64,000 bases of DNA from Acanthopleuribacter pedis (lineage in GTDB: Bacteria; Acidobacteriota; Holophagae; Acanthopleuribacterales; Acanthopleuribacteraceae), in assembly GCF_017377855.1 (NCBI RefSeq), contig NZ_JAFREP010000015.1:1-64000 (forward strand), read 5' to 3'. Position 1 is the first letter of the stretch, and each line of letters opens with the position of its first letter. Below the pieces are notes generated by a model that did not search any database, was not told where the DNA came from, and saw nothing but the letters and a program-made list of their open reading frames with translations. The position numbers and the translations under genes were made by a program. Shown in pieces: positions 34,140 through 42,278 of this stretch.

Positions 34140-35567
34140 CTAAGCAGGCCGAAACACAAACACGGCCTCGGCACCCCCCTCGGCATGATTGCGCAGGTGG
34201 ACCTCGCCCTGGTGCAGGTCGGCCACCTGCCGAACGATGCTTAATCCCAGACCGGAGCTTTTTTTGCCGGTCTCGGGACGCTGCAATGAATAAAACCGCT
34301 CGAACACCCGGTTGGCGGCGTAGTCGGGGATGCCCGGGCCGTCGTCGTGAATGTGGAGCGAGCAGGCGCGGTAATAAATGTGAATCCCGCCCGATGTGGG
34401 CGTGAACTCGCAGGCATTTTGCACCAAGTTGCGCAGGGCCAGCTTGAGCAGAAACCGTTCGCCTTTGACATGTTTGGCGGGGTCGGCCTCAAAGTTGACC
34501 CGCAGATGTTTGGTTTCGATCACGGGGCTCAGTTCATCGAGAATTTCATGGACCAGGTCGTCCAGCGCAATGGGTTCGGTCTGCCGCAACCCCTTGCGGT
34601 TTTCAATCGCCGACAGTTCCAACAGACGATCCACCAGTTGTTGGATACGCGCGGATTCACCGCGAATGTTGGCGACAAAAGCCGCGTGGCGTTCCTCCGT
34701 CATCGGTTCTTCAAGCAGTTCGGCCGCCCCGCGGATCGCCGACAGCGGGCTCTTGATTTCATGGGTTAGCGTTTGCACATATTGCTCGACGTAGGCTTTG
34801 CCCTCCAAAGCCTCGCGCATTTCGTCGAAGGCGCGCGCCATGGATTCCATGTCCTTACTTCCCAGCATCGGGGTGGCGGCGCGACCACCGTCGCGAATGG
34901 TCTGCGCGTATTCCGTTAACTGTTGGATCGGTCGGTTAACCCAATGGGTGATCATCAAACCCCAACCCAACACCAACAAGGACACCAAAACAGCGCCACG
35001 CATGGTTTCGCGCCGCACCTGCAAAAAATAGCTAAACCCTTTGCTGGTTGTCTTATAAACGGTCACAGCGCCCAGGACCCGCCCCTCCACCACGATGGGT
35101 GAGGCCACGTAAAAAACCTGCACACGGTCACCCGGCGATTGGGGATCGTCTTCCCAGGTTGCGCGCGCGCCGTACTGACCGGTTAAGGTTCGCCGCACGT
35201 CAATCCATTCACTGTAATCCTGGCCGCGGCGGCTGTCGTCGAGGCTGTCGAACACCACGATGCCGTTGTGATCCACCACGTAGACCCCAAACTCGATACG
35301 GTCCTTGGTTCGGTCGTAAATCACGGCCTCGAAACGGCGCCACATGGCGTGACTGATCAGTTCGCGAAAGCCCTCCAACACCAAGGTCCCTTCCTCCGAA
35401 CGGCGCGAAATGTCACTGGAGAGCAGGGTCGCCAATTCGATCATGTCGTCTTCGACCGCGACTAAATAAATGGGTCGGACCGACTCGTCGATGCGGTGTA
35501 AGAGGTAAAAAAAACCGGCGGCCACCATCGCGATAAACGCGAGAATCATACGCGTGCGGACTTTAAT
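34140..35567 (-). CDS. Sensor histidine kinase of the dedicated sortase system (CreC-like)
   Basis: A 469-475-residue inner-membrane kinase. N-terminal helix, periplasmic sensor (VYVVDHNGIVVFDS, GQDYSEWIDVRRTLTGQYGARAT), second helix (~182-200), HAMP-like linker, the phospho-acceptor in QTLTHEIKSPLSAIRGAAE, the N box ALRNLVQNACEF and G boxes DDGPGIPDYA and KKSSGLGLS. The sensor domain is strikingly like E. coli CreC. The nearest ATG is at 35549, but AGGAGG lies five bases before an in-frame ATT at 35567, giving an N-terminus (M)KVRTRMILAF like that of CreC, so an AUU start is likely. With the regulator, VIT/vWA protein and sortase it forms the 'proteobacterial dedicated sortase' set. Confidence 0.9.
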   Translation of the reverse strand: MKVRTRMILAFIAMVAAGFFYLLHRIDESVRPIYLVAVEDDMIELATLLSSDISRRSEEGTLVLEGFRELISHAMWRRFEAVIYDRTKDRIEFGVYVVDHNGIVVFDSLDDSRRGQDYSEWIDVRRTLTGQYGARATWEDDPQSPGDRVQVFYVASPIVVEGRVLGAVTVYKTTSKGFSYFLQVRRETMRGAVLVSLLVLGWGLMITHWVNRPIQQLTEYAQTIRDGGRAATPMLGSKDMESMARAFDEMREALEGKAYVEQYVQTLTHEIKSPLSAIRGAAELLEEPMTEERHAAFVANIRGESARIQQLVDRLLELSAIENRKGLRQTEPIALDDLVHEILDELSPVIETKHLRVNFEADPAKHVKGERFLLKLALRNLVQNACEFTPTSGGIHIYYRACSLHIHDDGPGIPDYAANRVFERFYSLQRPETGKKSSGLGLSIVRQVADLHQGEVHLRNHAEGGAEAVFVFRPA

Positions 35568-35609
35568 AACAGCCTCCTCTTGATTGACGAAACCCGAACC
35601 CAGCCACTT

Positions 35610-36341
35610 TTAAGAAACGGCGTCTTGTTCCTTCAGCGCATAACCCACCCCACGAATGGTATTGATGGGGTGTTCGTCGGGCCGTACCGCCTTGAGCTTG
35701 GCCCGCAGCGATTTGATATGGGCGTCAACGGTGCGGTCCATGCTGGCCTCGGGCTCGTCCCAAGCCAAATCCATGAGCTGATCGCGGGTAAAAACCATGC
35801 CGGGCCGCTGCACCAGTATCTTCAACAAGCGGTATTCGTAACGGGAAAGTTGCAAGCGCGACCCGAAATAAAGAATGGTCATGCGCGCCTCGTCGATTTG
35901 GAAGCGCGGGCTGTTCCGTTTTTCAGGCTCGGCAGGCGCTTTGGGCTCGGGCGCTTCATCCCGGCGTGCCTCAACGGCGGCATAGCGCCGCAATACGGCC
36001 TTGACCCGCGCCGCGAGTTCGCGCGGGCTAAAGGGTTTGACCACGTAATCGTCGGCCCCGATTTCCAGGCCGACCACCCGGTCGATCTCATCCGCGCGCG
36101 CGGTGAGGAAAATGATGGGCACCGTTTGGGTTTTGCGAATGCGTTTGCACAATTCGAAACCATTGAGATCGGGTAGCCCCACATCAAGCACAATCAGGTC
36201 GACGGCCTGCTCGGCAAGGGTCTCCTGACCGGCCGAGGCCGTGCCACACCAGGTACAGCGAAACCCCTCGGTTTCCAAGGCATAAGTGATGGTATCGGCA
36301 ATGGCCGGTTCGTCTTCAATCACCAGAATGTGCTTGCTCAT
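35610..36341 (-). CDS. Response regulator of the dedicated sortase system (CreB-like, OmpR family)
   Basis: A 243-residue regulator. The receiver has the acidic pair in VIEDEPAIAD, the phospho-Asp in LIVLDVGLPDLNGFELC, the Thr in IFLTARADEIDRV and the Lys in DDYVVKPFSPREL. After a ~35-residue Ala/Pro/Glu-rich linker comes a winged-helix DNA-binding domain (LSRYEYRLLKILVQRPG, DRTVDAHIKSLRAKLK, INTIRGVGYAL). Sequence and partner kinase resemble CreB/CreC. GGGAA precedes the ATG at 36341. It is divergent from the VIT/vWA gene; five phased TTCN half-sites lie between them and are likely its binding sites. Confidence 0.92.
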   Translation of the reverse strand: MSKHILVIEDEPAIADTITYALETEGFRCTWCGTASAGQETLAEQAVDLIVLDVGLPDLNGFELCKRIRKTQTVPIIFLTARADEIDRVVGLEIGADDYVVKPFSPRELAARVKAVLRRYAAVEARRDEAPEPKAPAEPEKRNSPRFQIDEARMTILYFGSRLQLSRYEYRLLKILVQRPGMVFTRDQLMDLAWDEPEASMDRTVDAHIKSLRAKLKAVRPDEHPINTIRGVGYALKEQDAVS

Positions 36342-36460
36342 AAAAGCTTCCCACCATCCTTTCGGCACCCGTTCTATCGGGCGCGTTTGGTAAATCTTAG
36401 CGTTTCGTTTCAAAAAAGAAAGCACTGTGAACCGAATATGAAGCAGCGGACCGTCCGCGA

Positions 36461-36508
36461 TTCATCGCGATTTCATGTTGATTTCTCTTCCGGTTCGATT
36501 CGATTTCA
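36461..36508 (+). promoter_or_regulatory. Five 11-bp-phased TTCN half-sites (putative regulator operator)
   Basis: TTCA, TTCA, TTCT, TTCG and TTCA begin at 36461, 36472, 36483, 36494 and 36505, exactly 11 bp apart. E. coli CreB recognises TTCAC-N6-TTCAC, which has the same 11-bp period. The array lies in the 232-bp gap between the CreB-like regulator gene and the VIT/vWA-sortase operon, 66 bp before the latter's start codon. Confidence 0.6.
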
Positions 36509-36573
36509 AGGACCTCTTCTAAATTAGGCAGCAACACGGAAATGAACCACCCCGCTGCTGAGAGGTCCCACCC

Positions 36574-38661
36574 ATGCCGATTCATTCAAGCCTTGTTTAT
36601 GGATACCGTCACCGCATCGCCATCGTCAAATTGGCCTTCATCCTGCTGTTCTTGTGGTCGGCCGCCACCCCTTCACCCGCCGGCGCCGGCGATCATCGCG
36701 ACAGCGCCGGTGTCCTCACCGGTTACGACGAAGAACGCAACGAGCGCATCCTGCCCCTGAAAGAAACCAACGTCCATTTGGAAATTACCGGCAACGCCGT
36801 CCACGCCCGCGTTCGCCAAACCTTTTTCAACGACAGCGTCGCCCGCCTGGAGGCCCTTTACAATTTCCCGCTCCCCGACGAGGCCACCGTCACCGACATG
36901 TTCATGCAAATCGGCGAACGCCGCATTCGCGGGGTGGTTCAAGAAAAAGAAACCGCGCGCCAAACCTACGAACAAGCCAAACGCAGCGGGCGGCGCGCCT
37001 CGCTCATCGAACACCAGCGACAAAACCTGTTTGAGACGCGGGTCGCCAACCTGCAGCCAGGCGATGAAATCACCATTACGTTCACCTACTTAACGCCGCT
37101 CCCACGGGTCGACGACCGCTACGAATTGGTATTCCCGACCGTGTTCGGCGCACGTTACCACATGGGTCATACCGACGACGGTATGGTGGAACTCCATCCG
37201 CTGAGCGAACCTCCGCCGGTACAGGCCCAGGCGCCCCTGGTCCAACCCGGGCGTGTTTCCGAGGCCGAAAACAACCACTTTGTTACCCTGACCGCCAATG
37301 TTGCCGGAATCCCCGTCGCCGACATCCAATCACCCAGCCACGAAATTTTTATCGACCACCACGGCGAACGCCACTTCGCGGTGGAACTTTCACCGGTCGA
37401 CAACCTGCCCAACCGCGACTTCGTGCTCTTCATAGAGCCCTACCTCGACGAGGAACCCCAATTGAGTTTGGTTCAATCGCACCAAGCCGACGGGGTTCAC
37501 GGCATGCTCACCCTGTATCCCCCACTTGAAGACGTGATCGGCACGGACCCAACCCCCAAGGACATCGTGTTTCTGGTTGATACCAGCGGCTCGATGGGTG
37601 GTTTGCCGATGCAACAGGCCAAAGACGGTCTCAAAGCCTGCCTGGCCATGCTGCACGACCGCGACCGATTTAACATCGTCCGCTTTTCCAGTGACTTTTC
37701 CAGCTACACCCAAACCTACGAATCGGTCAGCTCGGAAAACCTGAGCCGCGCCCACGCCTATATCGACAACCTGGCATCAGGCGGCGGCACGGAAATGCAG
37801 CAAGCCTTGGCCCACGTGTTGGACCTGCCGGAATCGCCGGAACACCTCAAAATGGTCGTGCTCCTGACCGACGGCGACGTCGGCAACGAAAACCGCCTGC
37901 TCGCCCTGGTACAACGCACCTTGGGGAACGCCCGCCTGTTCTCCTTCGGCATCGGCTCAGCCCCCAACGAACACCTGTTGAAACGCATTAGTGAACAGGG
38001 TCAAGGCGTTGCCAACTTCCTGCGCAACAACGAGGACATCGGTCAGGTCGTTTCGAATTTCATCGAAACCATCAATACCCCGGTGCTGACGGACGTCACC
38101 CTGGATTTCAGTGATCGCGCCGGCAACCCCCAATCCATCCGTCGGATCTACCCCAGCCGCATTCCCGACCTGTTCCTGGGCCGTCCGCTGCGGTTGCTCT
38201 TCCAAAACGACCAGCCGATCACCGGTTATGTCGGGGTCGGTGGTTACCTCAACGGTCGCTGGGTTCAGTACGATTTCGCGGTCGACCAAGGTCGCAAAAC
38301 CCACCTGCCGGGGCTTGAAAAGCTGGTCGGCTCGGCCCAGATCAAGGATTTAACCGCCGACCACTTAACCGCGCCTTACGACCAAAAAGCCGGGATTCGC
38401 GATCAAATCGTCGCCTTGGGTTTGAAGTACCAACTGGTGACCCCCTACACCTCACGGGTCGCGGTGGAGGAACGGCTCCAAAAAATGCCGGACGGCAGCC
38501 TCACCACGGTGCGGGTCCCGATCATGCGCCGCGCCAACGGCTTGGCCGCCACCGCCACCAATGACTTCAACCTGCTGCTCGCCGCGGCCCTGCTGCTCGC
38601 CCTCGCCGCGCCGCTTTATGTCCTCCAGCACACCTTTGGCCGCAAGGAGACGACCGCATGA
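36574..38661 (+). CDS. VIT and von Willebrand A domain protein, predicted sortase target
   Basis: A 695-residue exported protein. An N-terminal signal/anchor (~residues 15-40) precedes a VIT domain (about 48-180; QTFFNDSVARLEALYNFPLP), then a vWA domain (about 325-500) with the MIDAS residues DTSGSMGG, GGGTEM and LLTDGDVGNE. The C-terminus is tripartite: LAATATN, a hydrophobic helix and basic GRKE, like a sorting signal. In related systems this protein ('marine proteobacterial sortase target') carries an LPxTG-like motif; here the Pro is replaced by Ala. GAGAGG precedes the ATG at 36574. Its stop overlaps the sortase start. Confidence 0.88.
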   Translation: MPIHSSLVYGYRHRIAIVKLAFILLFLWSAATPSPAGAGDHRDSAGVLTGYDEERNERILPLKETNVHLEITGNAVHARVRQTFFNDSVARLEALYNFPLPDEATVTDMFMQIGERRIRGVVQEKETARQTYEQAKRSGRRASLIEHQRQNLFETRVANLQPGDEITITFTYLTPLPRVDDRYELVFPTVFGARYHMGHTDDGMVELHPLSEPPPVQAQAPLVQPGRVSEAENNHFVTLTANVAGIPVADIQSPSHEIFIDHHGERHFAVELSPVDNLPNRDFVLFIEPYLDEEPQLSLVQSHQADGVHGMLTLYPPLEDVIGTDPTPKDIVFLVDTSGSMGGLPMQQAKDGLKACLAMLHDRDRFNIVRFSSDFSSYTQTYESVSSENLSRAHAYIDNLASGGGTEMQQALAHVLDLPESPEHLKMVVLLTDGDVGNENRLLALVQRTLGNARLFSFGIGSAPNEHLLKRISEQGQGVANFLRNNEDIGQVVSNFIETINTPVLTDVTLDFSDRAGNPQSIRRIYPSRIPDLFLGRPLRLLFQNDQPITGYVGVGGYLNGRWVQYDFAVDQGRKTHLPGLEKLVGSAQIKDLTADHLTAPYDQKAGIRDQIVALGLKYQLVTPYTSRVAVEERLQKMPDGSLTTVRVPIMRRANGLAATATNDFNLLLAAALLLALAAPLYVLQHTFGRKETTA

Positions 38662-39284
38662 AATCCGCCACCGCCGACACCGCCGCCCCCATCGCCGCCA
38701 CCACCCGCCTGCTGGGTGAATTGCTCACCTCGCGTCGCTTGCCCCTCGGCCTGTTGTTCGCCGCACTGTTAATCGCCGTCCGTCCCGTTTACCACCTGAC
38801 CCTGCGCGTGGTGAGCCAATGGCAAGCCGAACGGCTCTGGCGCGACCGCCCCCAAAACAGCCAGTTGGTTTTTTCAGGCGACCCCATCGCGTGGTTGAGC
38901 CACCGGGAATCAGGGCTGGACACCTTGGTGCTGCTCGACGGCAATCAAGAGAACTTGAACCGCTTCCCCTGTTGGTCCATGGCGGGTTCGATGCCGGACC
39001 GGCGCGGCCTGAAAATCATCCTCGGTCATCGCGACGCCCATTTCCGGGAGTTAGGCCTGATGAGCCAGGGCGAAACGGTCCAGCTCAAAACCCAACAAGG
39101 CGGCCAAACATTCGTGGTTGACCAAATCGAGATCGTCGAAAAAGAACAATTGGGCGACCACCTGATTATGTCCCAGGACCGCGACGCCGTCGTGCTGGTG
39201 ACCTGCTATCCCTTCACCTATACCGGCTCGGCGCCGCACCGTTATTTGGTGTGGTTGCGACCGCAAAAGGAACCCCTCGTTTAA
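38658..39284 (+). CDS. Class GN-like sortase
   Basis: A 208-residue membrane-anchored cysteine transpeptidase. One N-terminal hydrophobic helix (~residues 28-48) precedes the sortase beta barrel. Catalytic residues are visible: His in IILGHRDAHFREL, Cys in VVLVTCYPFTYTGSAP and Arg in PHRYLVWL. It is expected to act on the VIT/vWA protein encoded immediately upstream; ATGA overlap (38658-38661) implies coupled translation and fixed stoichiometry. The gene ends at the first of six tandem terminators. Confidence 0.92.
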   Translation: MKSATADTAAPIAATTRLLGELLTSRRLPLGLLFAALLIAVRPVYHLTLRVVSQWQAERLWRDRPQNSQLVFSGDPIAWLSHRESGLDTLVLLDGNQENLNRFPCWSMAGSMPDRRGLKIILGHRDAHFRELGLMSQGETVQLKTQQGGQTFVVDQIEIVEKEQLGDHLIMSQDRDAVVLVTCYPFTYTGSAPHRYLVWLRPQKEPLV

Positions 39285-39300
39285 CTGCTCCCCCCACCTC

Positions 39301-39342
39301 GGCCGGTTCTCCGGTTCTCATCGAAGAACCGGCCTTTTTTTT
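39301..39342 (+). terminator. Tandem terminator 1
   Basis: Perfect 10-bp stem GGCCGGTTCT/AGAACCGGCC with a 14-nt loop and eight T. It begins 16 bp after the sortase stop and is the primary terminator of the sortase operon. Confidence 0.85.
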
Positions 39343-39390
39343 CCGCTTAATCGCCCCCGCCAAAGCTTTCGCCTCGCACGCGGCCTTGCG

Positions 39391-39431
39391 GCCGGTGTCG
39401 CGATCTTCCGTCACGACACCGGCCTCTTTTT
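39391..39431 (+). terminator. Tandem terminator 2
   Basis: Stem GCCGGTGTCG/CGACACCGGC (10 bp, perfect), loop of 13 nt, then CTCTTTTT. Preceded by CTTTCGCCTCGCACGCGGCC, which recurs before terminator 5. Confidence 0.8.
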
Positions 39432-39458
39432 CACCCTTAATGTCTCTCCCCCCACCTC

Positions 39459-39499
39459 GGCCGGTTCTCCGGTTCTCATCGAAGAGCCGGCCTCTTTTT
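39459..39499 (+). terminator. Tandem terminator 3
   Basis: Stem GGCCGGTTCT/AGAGCCGGCC with one mismatch, 14-nt loop, then TCTTTTT. Sequence is nearly a copy of terminator 1. Confidence 0.8.
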
Positions 39500-39527
39500 C
39501 ACCCTTAATGTCTCTCCACCCCACCTC

Positions 39528-39561
39528 GGCCGGTTCTCCGATTCCATTCTAAGCACCGGCC
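39528..39561 (+). terminator. Tandem terminator 4 (degenerate, no T-run)
   Basis: Stem GGCCGGTTCT/AGCACCGGCC with one mismatch; followed by TTCCCCC rather than a T-run, so probably inactive. Confidence 0.55.
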
Positions 39562-39595
39562 TTCCCCCACCCTTTCGCCTCGCACGCGGCCTTGC

Positions 39596-39637
39596 GGCCG
39601 GTGTCGCGATTTTTCGTCACGACACCGGCCTCTTTTT
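39596..39637 (+). terminator. Tandem terminator 5
   Basis: Stem GGCCGGTGTCG/CGACACCGGCC (11 bp, perfect), then TCTTTTT. Near-copy of terminator 2 including its 5' flank. Confidence 0.8.
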
Positions 39638-39667
39638 CCCAAACCTTTTCCGCTCCCTCCCCCCTTT

Positions 39668-39704
39668 GCCGGTTCAGTCGTGACGTGCTGAACCGGCCTT
39701 TTTT
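39668..39704 (+). terminator. Tandem terminator 6
   Basis: Stem GCCGGTTCAG/CTGAACCGGC (10 bp, perfect), 10-nt loop, then a C and six T. Last of the array; the next gene starts about 180 bp later. Confidence 0.8.
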
Positions 39705-39883
39705 CGTTTGACGCCGAGCAGAGATCGCAACAATTCTCTCGCGAGCCGACGCGATAAGCTGCTGGGTTTTGGCACCATATGCGTTATGATGGAAACACCC
39801 TGTTTCACCATCCTTCGCCGCAACAGCATCTTTTATAGGTAGCTTGCCGGCGAGGAGCGTACCCCGAATCGAGCACCGATTGT

Positions 39884-41683
39884 TTGGACCTGCTCGATTC
39901 TTTCCCAGGCGGTCTCGTTGGTATGATTGCGCTTTCCATCATCGCCCTCGTCACGGTTGTTTTGCTAATGGGCCAGTGGGTTCGTACAGAGATCACCGCG
40001 ATGATCACCATCTCGGCTTTGTTGATCACCGGCATTCTCGAACCAAGCGAAGCCTTTAGTGGTTTTTCCAACCAGGCGGTGGTCACCGTCGCCGCGATGT
40101 TCATCCTCAGTAGCGGTTTGGTTCGCACCGGGGTGGTCGACTACATCACCGTCGGCCTGGAACGCATGGCGGCGGGCCGGTTATTGGTTTTGCTGGTGGT
40201 CACCGGCATTACTACCTCGTTTTTCAGCGCCTTCGTCAACAACACCCCGATTGTGGTGATGTTGGTCCCGGTCATCCTGGCGATCGCCAAACACTTTGAT
40301 ACCGCACCCTCCAAATTGCTGATTCCCATCAGCTACTTCGCCATCTTGGGCGGAACCTGCACCTTAATCGGCACCAGCACCAACATCCTGGTGGACAGCC
40401 TGTTTCGCGGTAGCGGCGGCCCCGGTTTTACCTTCTTTGAATTTGCCTCCCTGGGTATCCCCTTCTGGACCATTGGTTTCATTTACATCATTTTGTTCTC
40501 GCAACGTTTGTTGCCGGAACGCACCCTCCTCAGCCAATTGCTCGACAGCAAAAAACGCTCTTCCTTTATTACCGAAATGATCATCATGGCGCGCTCCCGC
40601 TACCCCGGCAAAAAGCTGGGCGAGGTGTTTCCCAAGGAAAAGGTCCGCGTCCTGCAATTGGTCCGCGACGAACAGGTTATTTTCACACCCGACCTGGAAA
40701 CAGAACTCGCGGCACGCGACGCGGTCGTGCTTGAAGCCGACGCCAACACCATCAACAAACTCACGGACGGTGAAAACCTCGCGGGTTACGCGGTCGCCGA
40801 CGGGGACCGCGTCAATATCAAACACATTGATCTGGCCACCACCGAGGCGGTGGTTACACCCAACTCACACTTCGGTAACCGCGCGCTTGCCGATATCGGC
40901 TTGTTTCGCGATTACGGCGTACACCTGCTCGCACTCCGCCGGCTCGGCCGCCAGCACATCTACCGCCTCGGCAACATGAAGATTCGCAGCGGCGACGTGC
41001 TGTTGATCCAAAGCGACCCGGAAGGTTTGCGCAAGCTACAGGAAAGCGAAAATGTACTTTTGATCGAAGGCATTGAATGCAGTTTGCGGTTTCCACGCCA
41101 AGCCCCCTTGGCCTTGGCGATTATGCTCGGCGTGGTTTCGCTGTCGGCCCTTGGCGTTTTCCCCATCGCCACCATGGCGATTGTCGGCGCCTTGCTGATG
41201 CTGCTGTTGCGCTGCATCCGCTTCAGAGACGCCATGAACGCCCTCGACAGTTCGGTGCTGTTCCTGCTCGCCGGCACCATTCCGCTTGGCTTGGCGATGG
41301 ACAAAACCGGCATGGCGAGCCTGCTGGCGGAAAACCTCATCCAAATCCTCGGCCCCTGGGGACCGCTGGTTATGATCTCCGCGCTGTATTTAATGTCCAA
41401 CCTGCTGACGGAGTTTTTCTCCAACAACGCCACGGCCGTGCTCCTCACCCCCATCACCCTGGTGGTTGCACAAAACATGGGCATCGACCCAAAACCTTTG
41501 CTGGTGGCGATCACCTTTGGCGCCTCGGCCAGCTTCGCGACACCCATCGGCTACCAAACCAACACCATCGTGTTTGGACCGGGCGGGTATAAATTCTCGG
41601 ATTTCACCCGTATCGGCTTACCCCTCAATTTGCTGTTGTGGGTCACGGCTTCGATACTTATCCCCATGATTTGGCCGCCCTGA
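39884..41683 (+). CDS. SLC13/DASS-family permease with TrkA-C domains
   Basis: A 599-residue inner-membrane transporter, probably of anions such as sulfate or dicarboxylates. Hydrophobic helices occupy residues ~10-205 and ~405-599, each half containing a family signature: FVNNTPIVVMLVPVI with GTCTLIGTSTN, and EFFSNNATAVLLTPI with ASFATPIGYQTN. Between them lie two RCK_C (TrkA-C) regulatory domains (about 220-395; two copies of a VLxxG/LIQSDPEG-like fold). The start is uncertain: a TTG at 39884 gives MDLLDSF; an ATG at 39923 is also possible and neither has a strong ribosome binding site. Substrate cannot be deduced. Confidence 0.88.
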   Translation: MDLLDSFPGGLVGMIALSIIALVTVVLLMGQWVRTEITAMITISALLITGILEPSEAFSGFSNQAVVTVAAMFILSSGLVRTGVVDYITVGLERMAAGRLLVLLVVTGITTSFFSAFVNNTPIVVMLVPVILAIAKHFDTAPSKLLIPISYFAILGGTCTLIGTSTNILVDSLFRGSGGPGFTFFEFASLGIPFWTIGFIYIILFSQRLLPERTLLSQLLDSKKRSSFITEMIIMARSRYPGKKLGEVFPKEKVRVLQLVRDEQVIFTPDLETELAARDAVVLEADANTINKLTDGENLAGYAVADGDRVNIKHIDLATTEAVVTPNSHFGNRALADIGLFRDYGVHLLALRRLGRQHIYRLGNMKIRSGDVLLIQSDPEGLRKLQESENVLLIEGIECSLRFPRQAPLALAIMLGVVSLSALGVFPIATMAIVGALLMLLLRCIRFRDAMNALDSSVLFLLAGTIPLGLAMDKTGMASLLAENLIQILGPWGPLVMISALYLMSNLLTEFFSNNATAVLLTPITLVVAQNMGIDPKPLLVAITFGASASFATPIGYQTNTIVFGPGGYKFSDFTRIGLPLNLLLWVTASILIPMIWPP

Positions 41684-41693
41684 CCCCCCGGTA

Positions 41694-42218
41694 TCAGCCG
41701 AAATGAAGATTGAAGATGATCAGGTAAAGCCAGTTGAGCCCGCCCAGCAACAGAAACCAGTTGCGAAATGCGGGAACCGATTCGGGACGAACCAACAGAA
41801 TCTTGCTTTTGTGGAAGCCGTAAATGTCGATCAAAAGCCAGATGCCGAACAGGCCTGAAGCGACGACAAAGCCGGGGTTAAACCAGAAGGCTTGCCACCA
41901 ATCGCCGCGTAATACAGCGGCAAGCATGCGGTTTAAGCCACAGGTGGGGCAGGCGATACCGGTGGCGCGCCGCAAGGGACAAGGCAGCCGAAACATCAAG
42001 GCCAAAATCGGCATCACCAACAGGGACAACAAGCCCACGCACACATAAACATAACCATAGGCGATGTCACCGCGACGGCGAGCACGCCAGGCAAACCGAG
42101 GTCGTTGCCAGGATGCCATTGAGGCCCACTTAATCAAGGCGCAACCGGGCCCCCGAGGTTGCCGCGTGGAACGCGCGACAACCTTGACCGGCGACATCGA
42201 ACGCCGGCGGCGCACCAT
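41694..42218 (-). CDS. DUF2752 membrane protein
   Basis: A protein of up to 174 residues with three hydrophobic helices in its C-terminal 120 residues. The DUF2752 signature is clear: CPLRRATGIACPTCGLNRMLAAVLRG, then AFWFNPGF. Function of the family is unknown; members are small integral membrane proteins. The start is uncertain: ATG at 42218 gives a basic N-terminus, ATG at 42119 gives 141 residues, and neither has a clear ribosome binding site. It follows the Yip1-family gene by about 60 bp on the same strand; the two families are often neighbours in my recollection. Confidence 0.8.
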   Translation of the reverse strand: MVRRRRSMSPVKVVARSTRQPRGPGCALIKWASMASWQRPRFAWRARRRGDIAYGYVYVCVGLLSLLVMPILALMFRLPCPLRRATGIACPTCGLNRMLAAVLRGDWWQAFWFNPGFVVASGLFGIWLLIDIYGFHKSKILLVRPESVPAFRNWFLLLGGLNWLYLIIFNLHFG

Positions 42219-42278
42219 GGCGTGCGCGGGGATTTGGGTTAGGTTCGCTCATGGATGCCGGTCACGGGGGAAACCAAG

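Noticed and set aside
39301..39704. CRISPR-like array of repeats
   Set aside because: Each unit is an inverted repeat with a T-run, the spacing is irregular, and no cas genes are near; tandem terminators explain it better.
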